Shown here: positions 35,020 through 44,628 of the stretch, in pieces | Position numbering within the stretch: position 1 is the stretch's first letter | Layout: every line of letters starts with the position of its first letter | Assembly: GCF_002895925.1 (NCBI RefSeq) | Contig: NZ_NWUO01000004.1 | Coordinates: 1 to 64,000 of the forward strand | Origin: Mixta theicola | GTDB taxonomy: Bacteria; Pseudomonadota; Gammaproteobacteria; Enterobacterales; Enterobacteriaceae | Reading direction: 5' to 3' | Length of the DNA stretch: 64,000 nucleotides | Position numbers and translations under genes: made by a program | Notes under the pieces: generated by a model | Told to the model about the DNA's origin: nothing | The model's database searches: none | What the model saw: only the letters and a program-made list of their open reading frames with translations

Positions 35020-35165
35020 GCCTGTTTTTCAGGATAATGCTCCTGCCCAGGCACAAGGAAAGTGCCGCTCACCGTTCTTCCTGCCTGTATAACCTTATTG
35101 ATTACAGCAACGATTCTTCTCTATTAGTAGTGCCGATGCTTTCCGGCTGCGACACCCATTCCGGT

Positions 35166-35681
35166 TTATCGCCCACGTTTTTTATCCGTTATGCTGTGAT
35201 CGTGCGTACAGCTTTCCGGATGCTGACAGTTTTCCACATCCTTGCAGCCGGCACACAGCCCGTGAGCCTCAATCACGCTATTACGCAATGAAAAGCCGCT
35301 CTGCTGAGACAGCAGCTGTAGAAGGGTTTCCACTCCCTGCGCATGCTGTTCGCTGACGGCGCCGCAGCGATCGCAAATCAACATGGCGGAGGTATGCTGC
35401 GGTTCTTCAAAATGATGGCATACCACGTAGCTATTGTTCGATTCAACGCGATGAATAAAACCCTGCTCCAGCAAAAAGTCGAGAGCGCGATAAATGGTGG
35501 GCGGCTTGGCCTGTGGTTCAGAGACGCGTAGCAGATCGAGCAGATCGTAGGCGCTGATAGCCGTATTTTGTTCAGTCATCAGACGCAGCACCTCCAGACG
35601 CTGCGGCGTCAGGCGCACGTTGCGTTGCAGACAGATTTTTTCAGCCTGCGACAGAATCTGTTGTGAAGGTGATACGCTCAT
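35166..35681 (-). CDS. zur: Zinc uptake regulator Zur
   Basis: Zur is the Fur-family repressor that shuts off zinc uptake when zinc is sufficient. It has 171 residues, as in E. coli. The winged helix domain covers 1-90 (LTPQRLEVLRLM, YRALDFLLEQGFIHRVES). Zinc ligands are visible in the CDRCG pair near residue 103, HGLCAGC near 140 and the CQHPESC-like C-terminal cysteines with the following HDHS. A candidate Zur box lies directly upstream. Confidence 0.95.
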   Translation of the reverse strand: MSVSPSQQILSQAEKICLQRNVRLTPQRLEVLRLMTEQNTAISAYDLLDLLRVSEPQAKPPTIYRALDFLLEQGFIHRVESNNSYVVCHHFEEPQHTSAMLICDRCGAVSEQHAQGVETLLQLLSQQSGFSLRNSVIEAHGLCAGCKDVENCQHPESCTHDHSITDKKRGR

Positions 35682-35703
35682 AATCTTTCTCCGGGCGACT
35701 GGA

Positions 35704-35720
35704 ATGTTATTTTATCACAT
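35704..35720. promoter_or_regulatory. Candidate Zur box upstream of zur
   Basis: ATGTTATTTTATCACAT is a near-perfect inverted repeat (one mismatch per half) that resembles the core ATGTTAT...ATAACAT of the enterobacterial Zur box. It lies 23-39 nt before zur, a position suited to autoregulation. This is pattern matching only. Confidence 0.4.
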
Positions 35721-36396
35721 GGCTATTACCAGACAAAATGATTGCCAAATCGTCAGTTGAGCGGTTAACAAAAGCTGAATAATTAATAACTTAACAAAAC
35801 AGGGATCGGCTGAAATTTCGCGCAAAATACTAACGCAATAATGCTTCCCGCTGATGGCCTGGCGCACCTGTCTTCTTAAGCCCTTCCGCTGTTACCGTTT
35901 TGCCATCCTCATTGTTAAATAACGCTTTAATTTATGGAGTTTTTTGCGATAAAACGCCGCTTGTAACTCATTTTTCTTTTGTCTGTTTATCGTTGTCTAA
36001 AAAATGTCGCTTCTTCCTGAATCTCGCCTGAAAATGTGCCTAAAGTTGCCTTAAATAGCTGAAAAATAGCAGGTGAACGCCTGTGCTGAGTGAAGAAAGC
36101 GTCTTGATCATACTGATAGTGTTATCTATTCTGTTTACATCCACTAATGAGTCGTGTTTTCTGTTTGCAGTGGAAAAAGCTCCAGGTAATGTTAAAACAG
36201 GCTTAATAGCTACAGAAAAACTAAACTGCCAGAAACAATAAAAGAAAAGTTAAGCCGTTGATTGCATAAAAAAGCAGCAATGCGCTGATAAGACGGGGAA
36301 AATGGCCTGAGCTCAGATTAATAAAACAGGCAATTGCCGGTCATTATTCGCCCAGCGGTTTTCTTCTTACTTGCGGCTTATTTTAGGTGGTGACTG
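35721..36396. other. Long AT-rich spacer before the TraF-like gene
   Basis: About 680 nt without a credible gene on either strand. It is AT-rich, especially 35,930-36,250, with many stop codons in all frames. It should contain the zur promoter and the promoter of the outer membrane gene. AGGTGGTG at 36,385-36,392 is the ribosome site of that gene. No tRNA, repeat or terminator was recognised. Confidence 0.5.
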
Positions 36397-37665
36397 ATGA
36401 TGGCAAAGAAAAGCATTCATTTTTTAAAACTCTCTCCTGCGGCGGCATTAATGCCGTTAATGTTTACCTCTTTTTCTTCCCTGGCAGCCGGCAGCTATTT
36501 TGATGCGCGTAATGATGCGATGGGCGGTACCGGCGTGGCTTCATCCAACTATACGACCGCGCCATTATCTAACCCGGCGCTGCTGACCAAAGGCCGCGCG
36601 GAAGATAACGTAAGCGTTATCCTGCCTTCTGTCGGCGTGCAGATCACGGACAAGAACAAAATGGTAGATAAGATTGATGATGTAACCAATACCGTCGATC
36701 GCTATCAGGATGTGTTCAATGGCTTTGACCTTCAGGATCTGCTGACGAATCCTACCGGCGTGATTGGCAGCGTGCGTTCCGCCTCCGGCGATTTGGCTAA
36801 TCAGCTGCGCGATCTGCGCGGCAACAAGGCTAATGGCTCTGCCGGTGCCGCTATCGTGGTTGCGGTGCCTAATGAAACGCTGCCGTTTGCGTTTGTGGCC
36901 AAAGCCTACGGTACGGCGCATCTACAAGCCGATGTGGCGCAAAGCGATATCGACTATCTTGATTCCGTGGCCAATGGGTCAATCTTTCCTATGCCGGGCG
37001 ATCAGTATCTGCTGCGCTCCAGCGCCACCGGCGTGGCGGCGATTGTGGCCGATTACGGCATTGCGGTAGCGCATGAGTTTAAGATTGGCGAACAGTCGGT
37101 CTCGGTAGGCATTACGCCAAAGCTGCAGCAGACTCGCCTGTATAACTATCGCGCCTCGGTTTATAACTTCGATAAAGATAAAGTCACCGACAGCGAGTAC
37201 CGCACTAACGATACCGGCTTTAACCTGGATGCTGGCCTCTCTACCGACGTGGGCGAAAACTGGACCTTTGGCCTGAGCGCGCAGAACCTGATTTCACGCG
37301 ATATTAAGACGAAAGAGGTCAATGGCTATCAGGATACCTACCAGATCCGTCCGCTGGTCACCGCTGGCGCTGCCTGGCACACCGAAAAGCTGACTGCCAG
37401 TCTGGATGTGGATGCCACCCGCACTAAGCGCTTTAAATCGCAGGATGATAGTCAGTACGCAGGCGTCGGGGTGGAATATCGCGTCCTTGACTGGCTGCAG
37501 CTGCGCGGTGGCTATCATGCCGATATGAAATCTAACGATGCCAACGTTTTCAGCGCCGGTTTTGGCCTCTCGCCGTTCAATAACCGCGTTCACCTCGATC
37601 TGGCGGGATCGGTCGGGGAAGACGATACCTGGGGCGCGATGGCGCAGCTGGGCTTCTCTTTCTGA
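36397..37665 (+). CDS. Outer membrane beta-barrel protein of the TraF_2 (TraF-like) family
   Basis: A 422-residue exported protein. The signal peptide is cut after SSLA near residue 30, giving AGSYFDARNDAMGGTGVASSNYTTAPLSNPALL, the typical start of the conjugal-transfer TraF-like outer membrane family, which is related to FadL-type barrels. The rest alternates polar and aromatic residues and ends TWGAMAQLGFSF, with a terminal Phe as expected for a barrel. Chromosomal members are common in Erwiniaceae and Vibrionaceae, and their substrate is unknown. There are no conjugation genes nearby. The gene is not in the E. coli zur-dusA interval, so it is an addition here. Confidence 0.75.
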   Translation: MMAKKSIHFLKLSPAAALMPLMFTSFSSLAAGSYFDARNDAMGGTGVASSNYTTAPLSNPALLTKGRAEDNVSVILPSVGVQITDKNKMVDKIDDVTNTVDRYQDVFNGFDLQDLLTNPTGVIGSVRSASGDLANQLRDLRGNKANGSAGAAIVVAVPNETLPFAFVAKAYGTAHLQADVAQSDIDYLDSVANGSIFPMPGDQYLLRSSATGVAAIVADYGIAVAHEFKIGEQSVSVGITPKLQQTRLYNYRASVYNFDKDKVTDSEYRTNDTGFNLDAGLSTDVGENWTFGLSAQNLISRDIKTKEVNGYQDTYQIRPLVTAGAAWHTEKLTASLDVDATRTKRFKSQDDSQYAGVGVEYRVLDWLQLRGGYHADMKSNDANVFSAGFGLSPFNNRVHLDLAGSVGEDDTWGAMAQLGFSF

Positions 37666-37769
37666 TAAACCAGGCGGCTGCGTCGGAAACGACGCGGCCC
37701 TACAGCCCTCGCGGCAAGCTGTGTTATCATTGCGCATAATTTCCACGAACGCTTCGAGTTTTCCGTTTT

Positions 37770-38765
37770 ATGTCCCAGGCTTTCTCTTCCCAACGCTTCT
37801 CCATCGCGCCGATGCTCGACTGGACCGATCGTCACTGCCGTTATTTTCATCGTCAGCTGACACGTAATACGCTGCTGTATACCGAAATGGTCACTACCGG
37901 CGCCATTATTCACGGCAAAGGCGATTATCTGGCCTATAACGATGCGGAACATCCGGTTGCCCTGCAGCTGGGCGGCAGCGATCCGGCAGCGCTGGCACAG
38001 TGCGCGCAGCTGGCGCAGGCGCGTGGCTACGATGAGATCAACCTGAACGTGGGTTGCCCTTCCGATCGCGTACAGAACGGACGTTTCGGCGCTTGTTTGA
38101 TGGGAGAGGCGGCGCTGGTTGCGGATTGCGTTAAGGCGATGCGTGATGTGGCTTCCGTTCCGGTTACGGTTAAAACGCGCATCGGTATCGACGATCGGGA
38201 CAGCTATGAGTTCCTGTGCGATTTTATCGGCACGGTGGCCCAGCAGGGCGGCTGCGATACTTTTATTATCCATGCGCGTAAAGCCTGGCTGTCTGGTCTG
38301 AGCCCTAAAGAGAACCGTGAGATCCCCCCGCTGGACTACCCGCGCGTTTATCAGCTTAAGCGCGATTTCCCCCAGCTGACGCTGGCTATCAACGGCGGTG
38401 TGAAAACGCTGGAAGAAGCGCAGGAGCATTTACGTCATCTGGATGGCGTAATGATGGGGCGCGAGGCCTACCAGAATCCAGGCCTGCTGGCGCAGGTGGA
38501 TCGCGTGCTGTTTGGCAGCGCCACGCCAGATGCCGATCCGGTCGCCGTGGTTCGCGCAATGTATCCATATATTGAACGCGAACTGTCGCAGGGGACCTGG
38601 CTGGGCCACGTCACGCGTCATATGCTGGGTCTGTTTCAGGGTATTCCTGGGGCGCGGCAGTGGCGTCGTTATTTAAGTGAAAATGCGCATAAGCCGGGGG
38701 CAGGGATCGAGGTGGTTGAAAAAGCGCTGTCGCTGGTGGCGGATAAGATGACGGCAAGCGTCTGA
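37770..38765 (+). CDS. dusA: tRNA-dihydrouridine(20/20a) synthase DusA
   Basis: DusA is an FMN enzyme that reduces uridine to dihydrouridine at positions 20 and 20a of tRNA. It has 331 residues (E. coli about 330-345). FMN and active-site motifs are intact: [14 protein letters not shown] near residue 13, LQLGGSDP near 68, and the catalytic Cys in [22 protein letters not shown] near 95. A hairpin without a T-run separates it from the upstream gene. No clear Shine-Dalgarno precedes the ATG. The pspG gene that follows it in E. coli is absent. Confidence 0.96.
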   Translation: MSQAFSSQRFSIAPMLDWTDRHCRYFHRQLTRNTLLYTEMVTTGAIIHGKGDYLAYNDAEHPVALQLGGSDPAALAQCAQLAQARGYDEINLNVGCPSDRVQNGRFGACLMGEAALVADCVKAMRDVASVPVTVKTRIGIDDRDSYEFLCDFIGTVAQQGGCDTFIIHARKAWLSGLSPKENREIPPLDYPRVYQLKRDFPQLTLAINGGVKTLEEAQEHLRHLDGVMMGREAYQNPGLLAQVDRVLFGSATPDADPVAVVRAMYPYIERELSQGTWLGHVTRHMLGLFQGIPGARQWRRYLSENAHKPGAGIEVVEKALSLVADKMTASV

Positions 38766-39022
38766 TTTGTTTTATTTATGTTAAAAGCCGTACGGTTTAT
38801 TTATTTTCATTGAACATTTAACCACTACGGCAAGATCTTTCGATCGCTACTTATCAATGGGTTAACTAACAAACTCAGCGTAAGTTGCGCGCTGGATCAC
38901 AGAGTGACATTTTGCTTTGCCGGTTTTCGCAATTAAACATATTTTTTACTTATAAATTCTGCGAGACTGTTTCTCGTTGAGTCGAAATAATTATCGCCGC
39001 TGTACCCTACAACAGCGCGAAC

Positions 39023-39058
39023 TAAAAAAAGCAAAAGGGCTTCCTTCGGGAAGCCCTT
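39023..39058 (-). terminator. Rho-independent terminator of qorA
   Basis: A perfect 10-bp stem, AAGGGCTTCC and GGAAGCCCTT, closed by a TTCG tetraloop, has an A-rich run before it on the plus strand, which is a T-rich tail for the minus-strand qorA transcript. The 257 nt between dusA and this site are AT-rich and show nothing recognisable. Confidence 0.92.
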
Positions 39059-39080
39059 ATTGTTGCGTGCGCCGGTCGGC

Positions 39081-40064
39081 TTAGGGGATCAGCAGGCTGG
39101 AGCCGTGCGTCGCGCGGCTTTCCAGCTGCGTATGCGCACGCTGCGCCTCACGTAAGGGGAAGCGCTGGCTTTCCGGTACTTCCACCTTAATCGCGCCGCT
39201 GGCAATCATAGAAAACAGATCGTTACTGGCCCGCTGCAGTTCATCCCGCGTAGTGATATAACCGTTGAGCGAAGGGCGCGTCAGGTAAAGCGAACCTTTC
39301 TGGTTAAGAATCGACAGATTAACGCCGGTCACCGGGCCAGAGGCGTTGCCAAAGCTGACCAACAGGCCGCGCCGCTGTAAACAGTTGAGCGAAGCTTCCC
39401 AGGTTGCCTTGCCCACTGAATCATAAACCACGCGCACTTTTTTTCCGTCGGTAAGTTCGCTGACGCGCTGCGCAATATCCTCTTCACGATAGTTGATTGT
39501 TGCCCAGGCGCCGCGATCCTTGGCCAGCTGCGCTTTTTCCGCCGAGCCAACCGTCCCGATCAAATGCGCGCCGAGCGCTTTCGCCCACTGACAGGCGATA
39601 AGCCCCACGCCGCCTGCCGCTGCGTGAAACAAAAAGATCTCATCCGCCTGTACTTCATAGGTCTGGCTCAGCAGATAGTGTACGGTAAGCCCTTTCAGAA
39701 ACGAGGCTGCCGCCTGCTCAAAGGAGATGACATCGGGCAGCAGCGCGATCTTATCCTGATGCACATTATGAATTTCACTGTAGGCGCCCAGCGGGGATTG
39801 CGCGTAAACCACGCGATCGCCGGGTTTTATCGCCGTAACGTTGCTGCCGACTTTTACCACCACGCCTGCGGCTTCGCTGCCGATCCCGGAAGGCAGCTCA
39901 GGCGCTGGATAAAGCCCGCTACGCACGTAGGTATCGATATAATTAATGCCGATAGCTTTGTTCTCTACCTGTACCTCATCTTCAGCGGGGTTGGAGGGAT
40001 TAAAGTCAATCCACTGCAGCGTTTCCGGGCCGCCGTATTGGGCGATTTGAATACGTTTTGCCAT
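39081..40064 (-). CDS. qorA: NADPH:quinone oxidoreductase QorA
   Basis: QorA is a cytoplasmic zeta-crystallin-type quinone reductase of the zinc-free MDR family. The ATG at 40064 (MAKRIQIAQYGGPETLQ), with AGGAG upstream, gives 327 residues, exactly the E. coli length; the open frame extends 58 codons into the promoter without homology. The NADPH-binding motif AAAGGVGLIACQWAKALGA lies near residue 147. It is divergent from dnaB, as in E. coli. Confidence 0.96.
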   Translation of the reverse strand: MAKRIQIAQYGGPETLQWIDFNPSNPAEDEVQVENKAIGINYIDTYVRSGLYPAPELPSGIGSEAAGVVVKVGSNVTAIKPGDRVVYAQSPLGAYSEIHNVHQDKIALLPDVISFEQAAASFLKGLTVHYLLSQTYEVQADEIFLFHAAAGGVGLIACQWAKALGAHLIGTVGSAEKAQLAKDRGAWATINYREEDIAQRVSELTDGKKVRVVYDSVGKATWEASLNCLQRRGLLVSFGNASGPVTGVNLSILNQKGSLYLTRPSLNGYITTRDELQRASNDLFSMIASGAIKVEVPESQRFPLREAQRAHTQLESRATHGSSLLIP

Positions 40065-40160
40065 TATCACTCCTGTCGGTTTCCAGATACGACATGACGT
40101 CAAGCAGGCGAAAAACGGGTATACTTGCGCGTCACTCACACATTCGGTATTGCATTCACT

Positions 40161-41567
40161 ATGGCAGGAAATAAACCCACCAACAAATCCAACGAGGTTC
40201 GCGATCGCCAGGTAGAAGGGCTGAAATTGCCGCCCCATTCGCTGGAAGCGGAGCAGTCGGTGCTGGGCGGGTTGATGCTGGACAACGAGCGCTGGGATAA
40301 CGTCTCAGAGCGCGTGGTGGCCGAAGATTTCTACAGTCGCCCTCATCGTCTGATATTCAGTGAAATGCAGCGGCTGCTGGAAGCCAGCCAGCCCATCGAT
40401 CTGATTACGCTTTCCGATTCGCTGGAGCAGCGCGGCGAGCTGGATATGGTTGGCGGCTTCGCCTATCTGGCCGAGCTGTCAAAGAATACGCCCAGCGCGG
40501 CAAACATCAACGCTTACGCCGATATTGTGCGCGAGCGGGCGGTGGTACGCGAAATGATCGCGGTAGCGAACCAGATTGCCGACGCCGGTTACGATCCGCA
40601 GGGACGCAGCAGTGAAGATCTGCTGGATTTCGCCGAGTCGAACGTCTTTAAAATCGCCGAACAGCGCGCTAATAAAGACGAAGGCCCGAAAAACATTGAG
40701 CAAATTCTGGAAGCGACGGTTTCGCGTATTGAGTCGCTTTATCAGAAGCCGCACGACGGCGTAACCGGCGTGGATACCGGTTATCAGGATCTCAATAAAA
40801 AAACCGCCGGTTTACAGGGTTCAGATTTAATTATCGTGGCGGCGCGTCCGTCTATGGGTAAAACCACCTTCGCGATGAACCTGTGTGAAAACGCCGCGAT
40901 GCTGCATGAAAAACCGGTTCTTATCTTCAGCCTTGAGATGCCCAGCGAGCAGATTATGATGCGTATGCTGGCTTCGCTGTCGCGCGTCGATCAGACGCGT
41001 ATTCGTACCGGCCAGCTGGATGATGAAGACTGGGCGCGAATTTCCGGCACCATGGGTATTCTGCTGGAGAAAAAGAACATCTATATTGATGATTCCTCCG
41101 GCCTGACGCCAACTGAAGTTCGCTCACGCGCGCGGCGTATTTTCCGCGAAAATAACGGGTTAAGCCTGATTATGATCGACTACCTGCAGCTGATGCGCGT
41201 GCCGTCGCTTTCCGACAACCGTACGCTGGAGATCGCCGAGATTTCCCGCTCGCTGAAAGCGCTGGCGAAAGAGCTGAACGTGCCGGTGGTGGCGCTGTCG
41301 CAGCTTAACCGCTCGCTGGAACAGCGTGCTGATAAACGTCCGGTAAACTCCGATCTGCGTGAATCCGGCTCGATCGAGCAGGATGCCGACCTGATCATGT
41401 TTATCTATCGCGACGAGGTTTATCACGAAAACAGCGATCTGAAAGGGATCGCCGAAATTATTATCGGTAAACAGCGTAACGGGCCGATCGGTACGCTACG
41501 CCTGACCTTTAACGGTCAGTGGTCGCGTTTTGACAACTATGCCGGCCCGCAATACGACGACGAATAA
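40161..41567 (+). CDS. dnaB: Replicative DNA helicase DnaB
   Basis: DnaB is the hexameric helicase that unwinds DNA at the replication fork. The ATG at 40161 (MAGNKPTNKSNEV) gives 468 residues (E. coli 471). The N-terminal collar domain includes LEAEQSVLGGLMLDNERWD near residue 28; the RecA-like motor has Walker A ARPSMGKTTFA near 230, LIMIDYLQLM as Walker B near 338 and QRNGPIGT near the C-terminus. There is no intein. The alr gene that follows in E. coli is missing; tyrB comes next. Confidence 0.98.
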   Translation: MAGNKPTNKSNEVRDRQVEGLKLPPHSLEAEQSVLGGLMLDNERWDNVSERVVAEDFYSRPHRLIFSEMQRLLEASQPIDLITLSDSLEQRGELDMVGGFAYLAELSKNTPSAANINAYADIVRERAVVREMIAVANQIADAGYDPQGRSSEDLLDFAESNVFKIAEQRANKDEGPKNIEQILEATVSRIESLYQKPHDGVTGVDTGYQDLNKKTAGLQGSDLIIVAARPSMGKTTFAMNLCENAAMLHEKPVLIFSLEMPSEQIMMRMLASLSRVDQTRIRTGQLDDEDWARISGTMGILLEKKNIYIDDSSGLTPTEVRSRARRIFRENNGLSLIMIDYLQLMRVPSLSDNRTLEIAEISRSLKALAKELNVPVVALSQLNRSLEQRADKRPVNSDLRESGSIEQDADLIMFIYRDEVYHENSDLKGIAEIIIGKQRNGPIGTLRLTFNGQWSRFDNYAGPQYDDE

Positions 41568-41743
41568 TATGCACGTTTTGTGCATTAGCAGGAAAACCTT
41601 ATTCCTGGCTATCACGCGCGCGTTTCACCAGACGCCGCTGGGCTGGGAATGACTGACCATTGAGGTCGCCTGATTAATCACACTCCAGACGGACGTTATG
41701 AAGTTTGATCTGATAAACGACACTATCACTATGGAGATTTACC

Positions 41744-42937
41744 GTGTTTCAGAAAGTTGATGCCTACGCTGGCGACCCGATTCTTACGTTAATGGAGACC
41801 TTCAGGCAGGACCCGCGTCCGCATAAGGTTAACCTGAGCATTGGCCTTTATTACAACGAGCAGGGCATTATCCCGCAGCTGCAGGCGGTAGCCGAAGCGG
41901 AAGCGCGTCTGAATGCCCAGCCGCAGCAGGCATCGCTCTATTTGCCGATGGACGGGCTGGCCAGCTACCGTCAGGCGATTGCGCCGCTGCTGTTTGGCGC
42001 GCAGCACACGGCGCTGCAGGCAAAACGCATCGCGACGATTCAAACCGTTGGCGGTTCCGGCGCGCTGAAAGTCGGGGCTGACTTCCTGAAGCGCTATTTC
42101 CCGCAGTCGCAGGTTTGGGTGAGCGATCCCACCTGGGAAAACCACGTGGCGATCTTCGCGGGCGCCGGTTTTGATGTGTATACCTATCCCTGGTATGACG
42201 CGCAAACCAACGGCGTGAAGTTTGATGAATTTCTTGCCACGCTGACGTCGCTTCCCGCGCAAAGCGTGGTGCTGCTGCATCCCTGCTGTCATAACCCGAC
42301 CGGCGCCGATCTGACTAATGAACAGTGGGATCGCGTCGTTGAGGTGCTGAAGGCGCAGCAGCTGATTCCCTTTCTGGATATTGCCTATCAGGGCTTCGGC
42401 GCCGGTATGGAAGAGGATGCTTATGCTATTCGCGCCATCGCTGCTGCCGGTATTTCAGCGCTGGTCAGCAACTCCTTCTCAAAAATCTTCTCGCTGTACG
42501 GAGAGCGCGTCGGCGGCCTGTCGGTAGTATGCGCGGATGCGGAAGAGGCGACGCGTGTTCAGGGGCAGCTGAAAGCCACGGTGCGCCGCAACTACTCTTC
42601 ACCGCCAAACTTTGGCGCTCAGGTCGTGGCCTGCGTGCTGAATGATGCAGCGCTAAAGGCCAGCTGGCTGGCGGAAGTGGAAGCGATGCGCCTGCGGATT
42701 CTGGATATGCGTCAGGCGCTGGTGACGGCGCTGAGCGCCGCGCTGCCGGGCAAGAACTTTGGCTATCTGCTGAAACAGCGCGGCATGTTCAGCTATACCG
42801 GCTTGAGCGCGCAGCAGGTCGATCGCCTGCGTGAAGAGTTTGGTATCTACCTGATTCACAGCGGACGCATGTGCGTAGCGGGTCTGAACCGTCAGAACGT
42901 GCATCAGGTTGCTGAGGCTTTTGCGGCGGTGATGTAA
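41744..42937 (+). CDS. tyrB: Aromatic amino acid aminotransferase TyrB
   Basis: TyrB is a PLP enzyme that carries out the last step of tyrosine and phenylalanine synthesis and can also make leucine and aspartate. It has 397 residues and starts at GTG 41744, as in E. coli. The PLP-binding lysine lies in [16 protein letters not shown] (Lys247 by alignment with E. coli), and the cofactor Asn in HNPTGADLT near 190. No clear TyrR box was found in the 176-nt leader, which instead has a 6-bp hairpin (ATGCAC/GTGCAT) directly after dnaB at 41569-41585. Confidence 0.97.
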   Translation: MFQKVDAYAGDPILTLMETFRQDPRPHKVNLSIGLYYNEQGIIPQLQAVAEAEARLNAQPQQASLYLPMDGLASYRQAIAPLLFGAQHTALQAKRIATIQTVGGSGALKVGADFLKRYFPQSQVWVSDPTWENHVAIFAGAGFDVYTYPWYDAQTNGVKFDEFLATLTSLPAQSVVLLHPCCHNPTGADLTNEQWDRVVEVLKAQQLIPFLDIAYQGFGAGMEEDAYAIRAIAAAGISALVSNSFSKIFSLYGERVGGLSVVCADAEEATRVQGQLKATVRRNYSSPPNFGAQVVACVLNDAALKASWLAEVEAMRLRILDMRQALVTALSAALPGKNFGYLLKQRGMFSYTGLSAQQVDRLREEFGIYLIHSGRMCVAGLNRQNVHQVAEAFAAVM

Positions 42938-42948
42938 GCGTGATATTG

Positions 42949-42976
42949 AAAAAGGCGGTTCTGGCCGCCTTTTTCA
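42949..42976. terminator. Bidirectional terminator between tyrB and the b561 gene
   Basis: A 10-bp stem, AAAAAGGCGG and CCGCCTTTTT, with a 6-nt loop gives a GC core with A and T flanks, suited to end transcription from both sides. Confidence 0.92.
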
Positions 42977-43010
42977 TATTATTGAGCTTATCAGCCGATT
43001 GCGCGGAGCG

Positions 43011-43520
43011 TCATAATGTCATTCTGTTTAGTAAATTATGCCCTTTACGATGATGCTTTATTACAGCCAGAATATGCCCGACGATTAACAAGCCTAACGT
43101 AGCGCAGGAAAATTTATGGGCTTGATTAAACCAATGGGTCAGTACCGGATCCTGTAACGGCTGTGCAAAAGTAATAATATTAAACACGTTAATATCTCGT
43201 TCCATCATTAAAACGCCGGTCACCATTACCAGGGCAATATTGTAATAGATTAGCAGGTGTGCTTTTTTTGCGATGCGATCTTGATGGGCGGTCAACGGCG
43301 AGCATTGCGGCTTGCCATAGCGTAGTGCACAGCCGATACGCAGAATAAAAACCGGAATAAACAACGTAGTAAGCGAAACGTTTAAAAAACTCACCCATTC
43401 TTTGTGCTGCGCTGCGGAGTCAAACAGCGCGATATAAAAACCACTAAGGGTTCCCCATATAATAACTACAGCTGAAATCCAGTGTAAAATAACCTGAGAC
43501 TTTTTATATTTTACTTCCAT
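43011..43520 (-). CDS. Cytochrome b561-family membrane protein
   Basis: A 169-residue inner-membrane protein with four helices (about 10-32, 45-65, 85-105 and 138-158). Histidines placed in the helices are candidates for haem b ligands: His13 in VILHWISA, the His in KKAHLLIYY near 88, the His in NQAHKFSC near 135 and VGHILAVIKHH near 148. The pattern fits the bacterial b561/CybB family, which oxidises ubiquinol and can pass electrons to oxygen. It occupies the place of aphA in E. coli. Lower GC than its neighbours suggests acquisition. Substrate is not known. Confidence 0.8.
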   Translation of the reverse strand: MEVKYKKSQVILHWISAVVIIWGTLSGFYIALFDSAAQHKEWVSFLNVSLTTLFIPVFILRIGCALRYGKPQCSPLTAHQDRIAKKAHLLIYYNIALVMVTGVLMMERDINVFNIITFAQPLQDPVLTHWFNQAHKFSCATLGLLIVGHILAVIKHHRKGHNLLNRMTL

Positions 43521-43833
43521 GATTAATCCCGTGTCCTTTTGTTTTTTAATTAATAAATTAAATTAAATTAAATTCGTAGTACTGGCATTTATTTCCGGTT
43601 GAGTAATAACGAAAGAGTGAATAATAGTGGTGCGGTAACGATAACAGCATAAATTCTTATCTCAACCTACAGGAAATGGATTAAAAGCGCTACCCGGACG
43701 CTGTTGTATATATTGCGTTAGATTAAAATGAACCATGTCTGCAACAGCAGTCAGTTTTTTTTCCTCTACAGGTTTACCTTTACGCCACATGCTGCACACT
43801 TAACGGAGTCTTTTAGAAAAGGAGTGTGACGTA
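43521..43833. other. AT-rich spacer between b561 gene and yjbQ
   Basis: About 310 nt, AT-rich near the b561 start (with an AAATTAAATTAAATTAAATT-type run at 43555-43572). It should hold the divergent promoters. A good ribosome site, AAAAGGAGTGTGACGT, precedes yjbQ. I see nothing else in it. Confidence 0.5.
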
Positions 43834-44256
43834 ATGTGGCATCAACAAACCCTGTCGCTGGGCGCGAAAGCGCGCGGCTTTCACCTGGTTACCGATGAGA
43901 TTGTTGAACAATTGCCGGTACTGCGTGAAATCAATACCGGGCTACTGCATCTGCTGCTACAGCATACTTCCGCTTCACTGACGTTAAATGAGAATTGCGA
44001 TCCCACGGTGCGTAGCGATATGGAGCAGCACTTTATGCGCCAGGTGCCGGAAAACGCGCCTTACCAGCATGATTACGAGGGTGCGGATGATATGCCGGCG
44101 CATATTAAATCATCCCTGCTTGGCGTTTCGCTATTGCTGCCGGTTAACCGTGGGCGCCTGGTGTTAGGTACGTGGCAGGGCATCTGGCTGGGGGAGCATC
44201 GCATACACGGCGGTTCACGCCATATTATCGCCACGCTGCAAGGAGAGAAAAAATGA
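43834..44256 (+). CDS. yjbQ: UPF0047 protein YjbQ
   Basis: A 140-residue protein of the YjbQ/UPF0047 family (E. coli 138). Conserved features are [21 protein letters not shown] near residue 37 and the C-terminal [20 protein letters not shown] with two histidines in a likely metal site. Some members show thiamin phosphate synthase activity in complementation tests, but the physiological role is unclear. It overlaps yjbR (ATGA). Confidence 0.95.
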   Translation: MWHQQTLSLGAKARGFHLVTDEIVEQLPVLREINTGLLHLLLQHTSASLTLNENCDPTVRSDMEQHFMRQVPENAPYQHDYEGADDMPAHIKSSLLGVSLLLPVNRGRLVLGTWQGIWLGEHRIHGGSRHIIATLQGEKK

Positions 44257-44591
44257 ATACGTCAGACCTGCTGTCATACTGCATGAGTAAAGAAGGGGCG
44301 GAACAGCGTGTCCACAATGACTGGAAGGCGACGCAAATCCAGTCGGACGGCGTTTTATTTGCCATGGTACATGAGTCAGAAGGGCGGCCTGCCGTATCGC
44401 TGAAAACCACTCCGGCGCTGGCCGATCTGCTGCGGCAACAGCACGCCGATGTTTTTCCCAGTGCGCATTTGAATAAATCTCACTGGAGTACGCTTTATCT
44501 GGATGGCGATCTGAAAGATTCGCAGATTTACTATCTGGTAGATGCGTCGCTGCAGCAGGCGCTGGCGACCAAAGCGGCGGGTAACTACTAA
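44253..44591 (+). CDS. yjbR: MmcQ/YjbR family DNA-binding-fold protein YjbR
   Basis: A 112-residue protein (E. coli 118) of the MmcQ/YjbR family, which has a CyaY-like fold and was proposed to bind DNA. The ATG at 44253 overlaps the yjbQ stop and has GGAGAG upstream; the open frame extends 27 codons earlier without homology. Family features are [17 protein letters not shown] near residue 16 and [14 protein letters not shown] near 80. It follows yjbQ as in E. coli. Function is not established. Confidence 0.94.
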   Translation: MNTSDLLSYCMSKEGAEQRVHNDWKATQIQSDGVLFAMVHESEGRPAVSLKTTPALADLLRQQHADVFPSAHLNKSHWSTLYLDGDLKDSQIYYLVDASLQQALATKAAGNY

Positions 44592-44592
44592 A

Positions 44593-44628
44593 CTGTCGCT
44601 GCGGGCAGGCCGCAGCGACAGGGCTTTT
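44593..44628 (+). terminator. Rho-independent terminator after yjbQR
   Basis: A perfect 11-bp stem, CTGTCGCTGCG and CGCAGCGACAG, with a 7-nt loop is followed by GGCTTTTA. It touches the end of the convergent dehydrogenase gene and could serve both. Confidence 0.85.
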
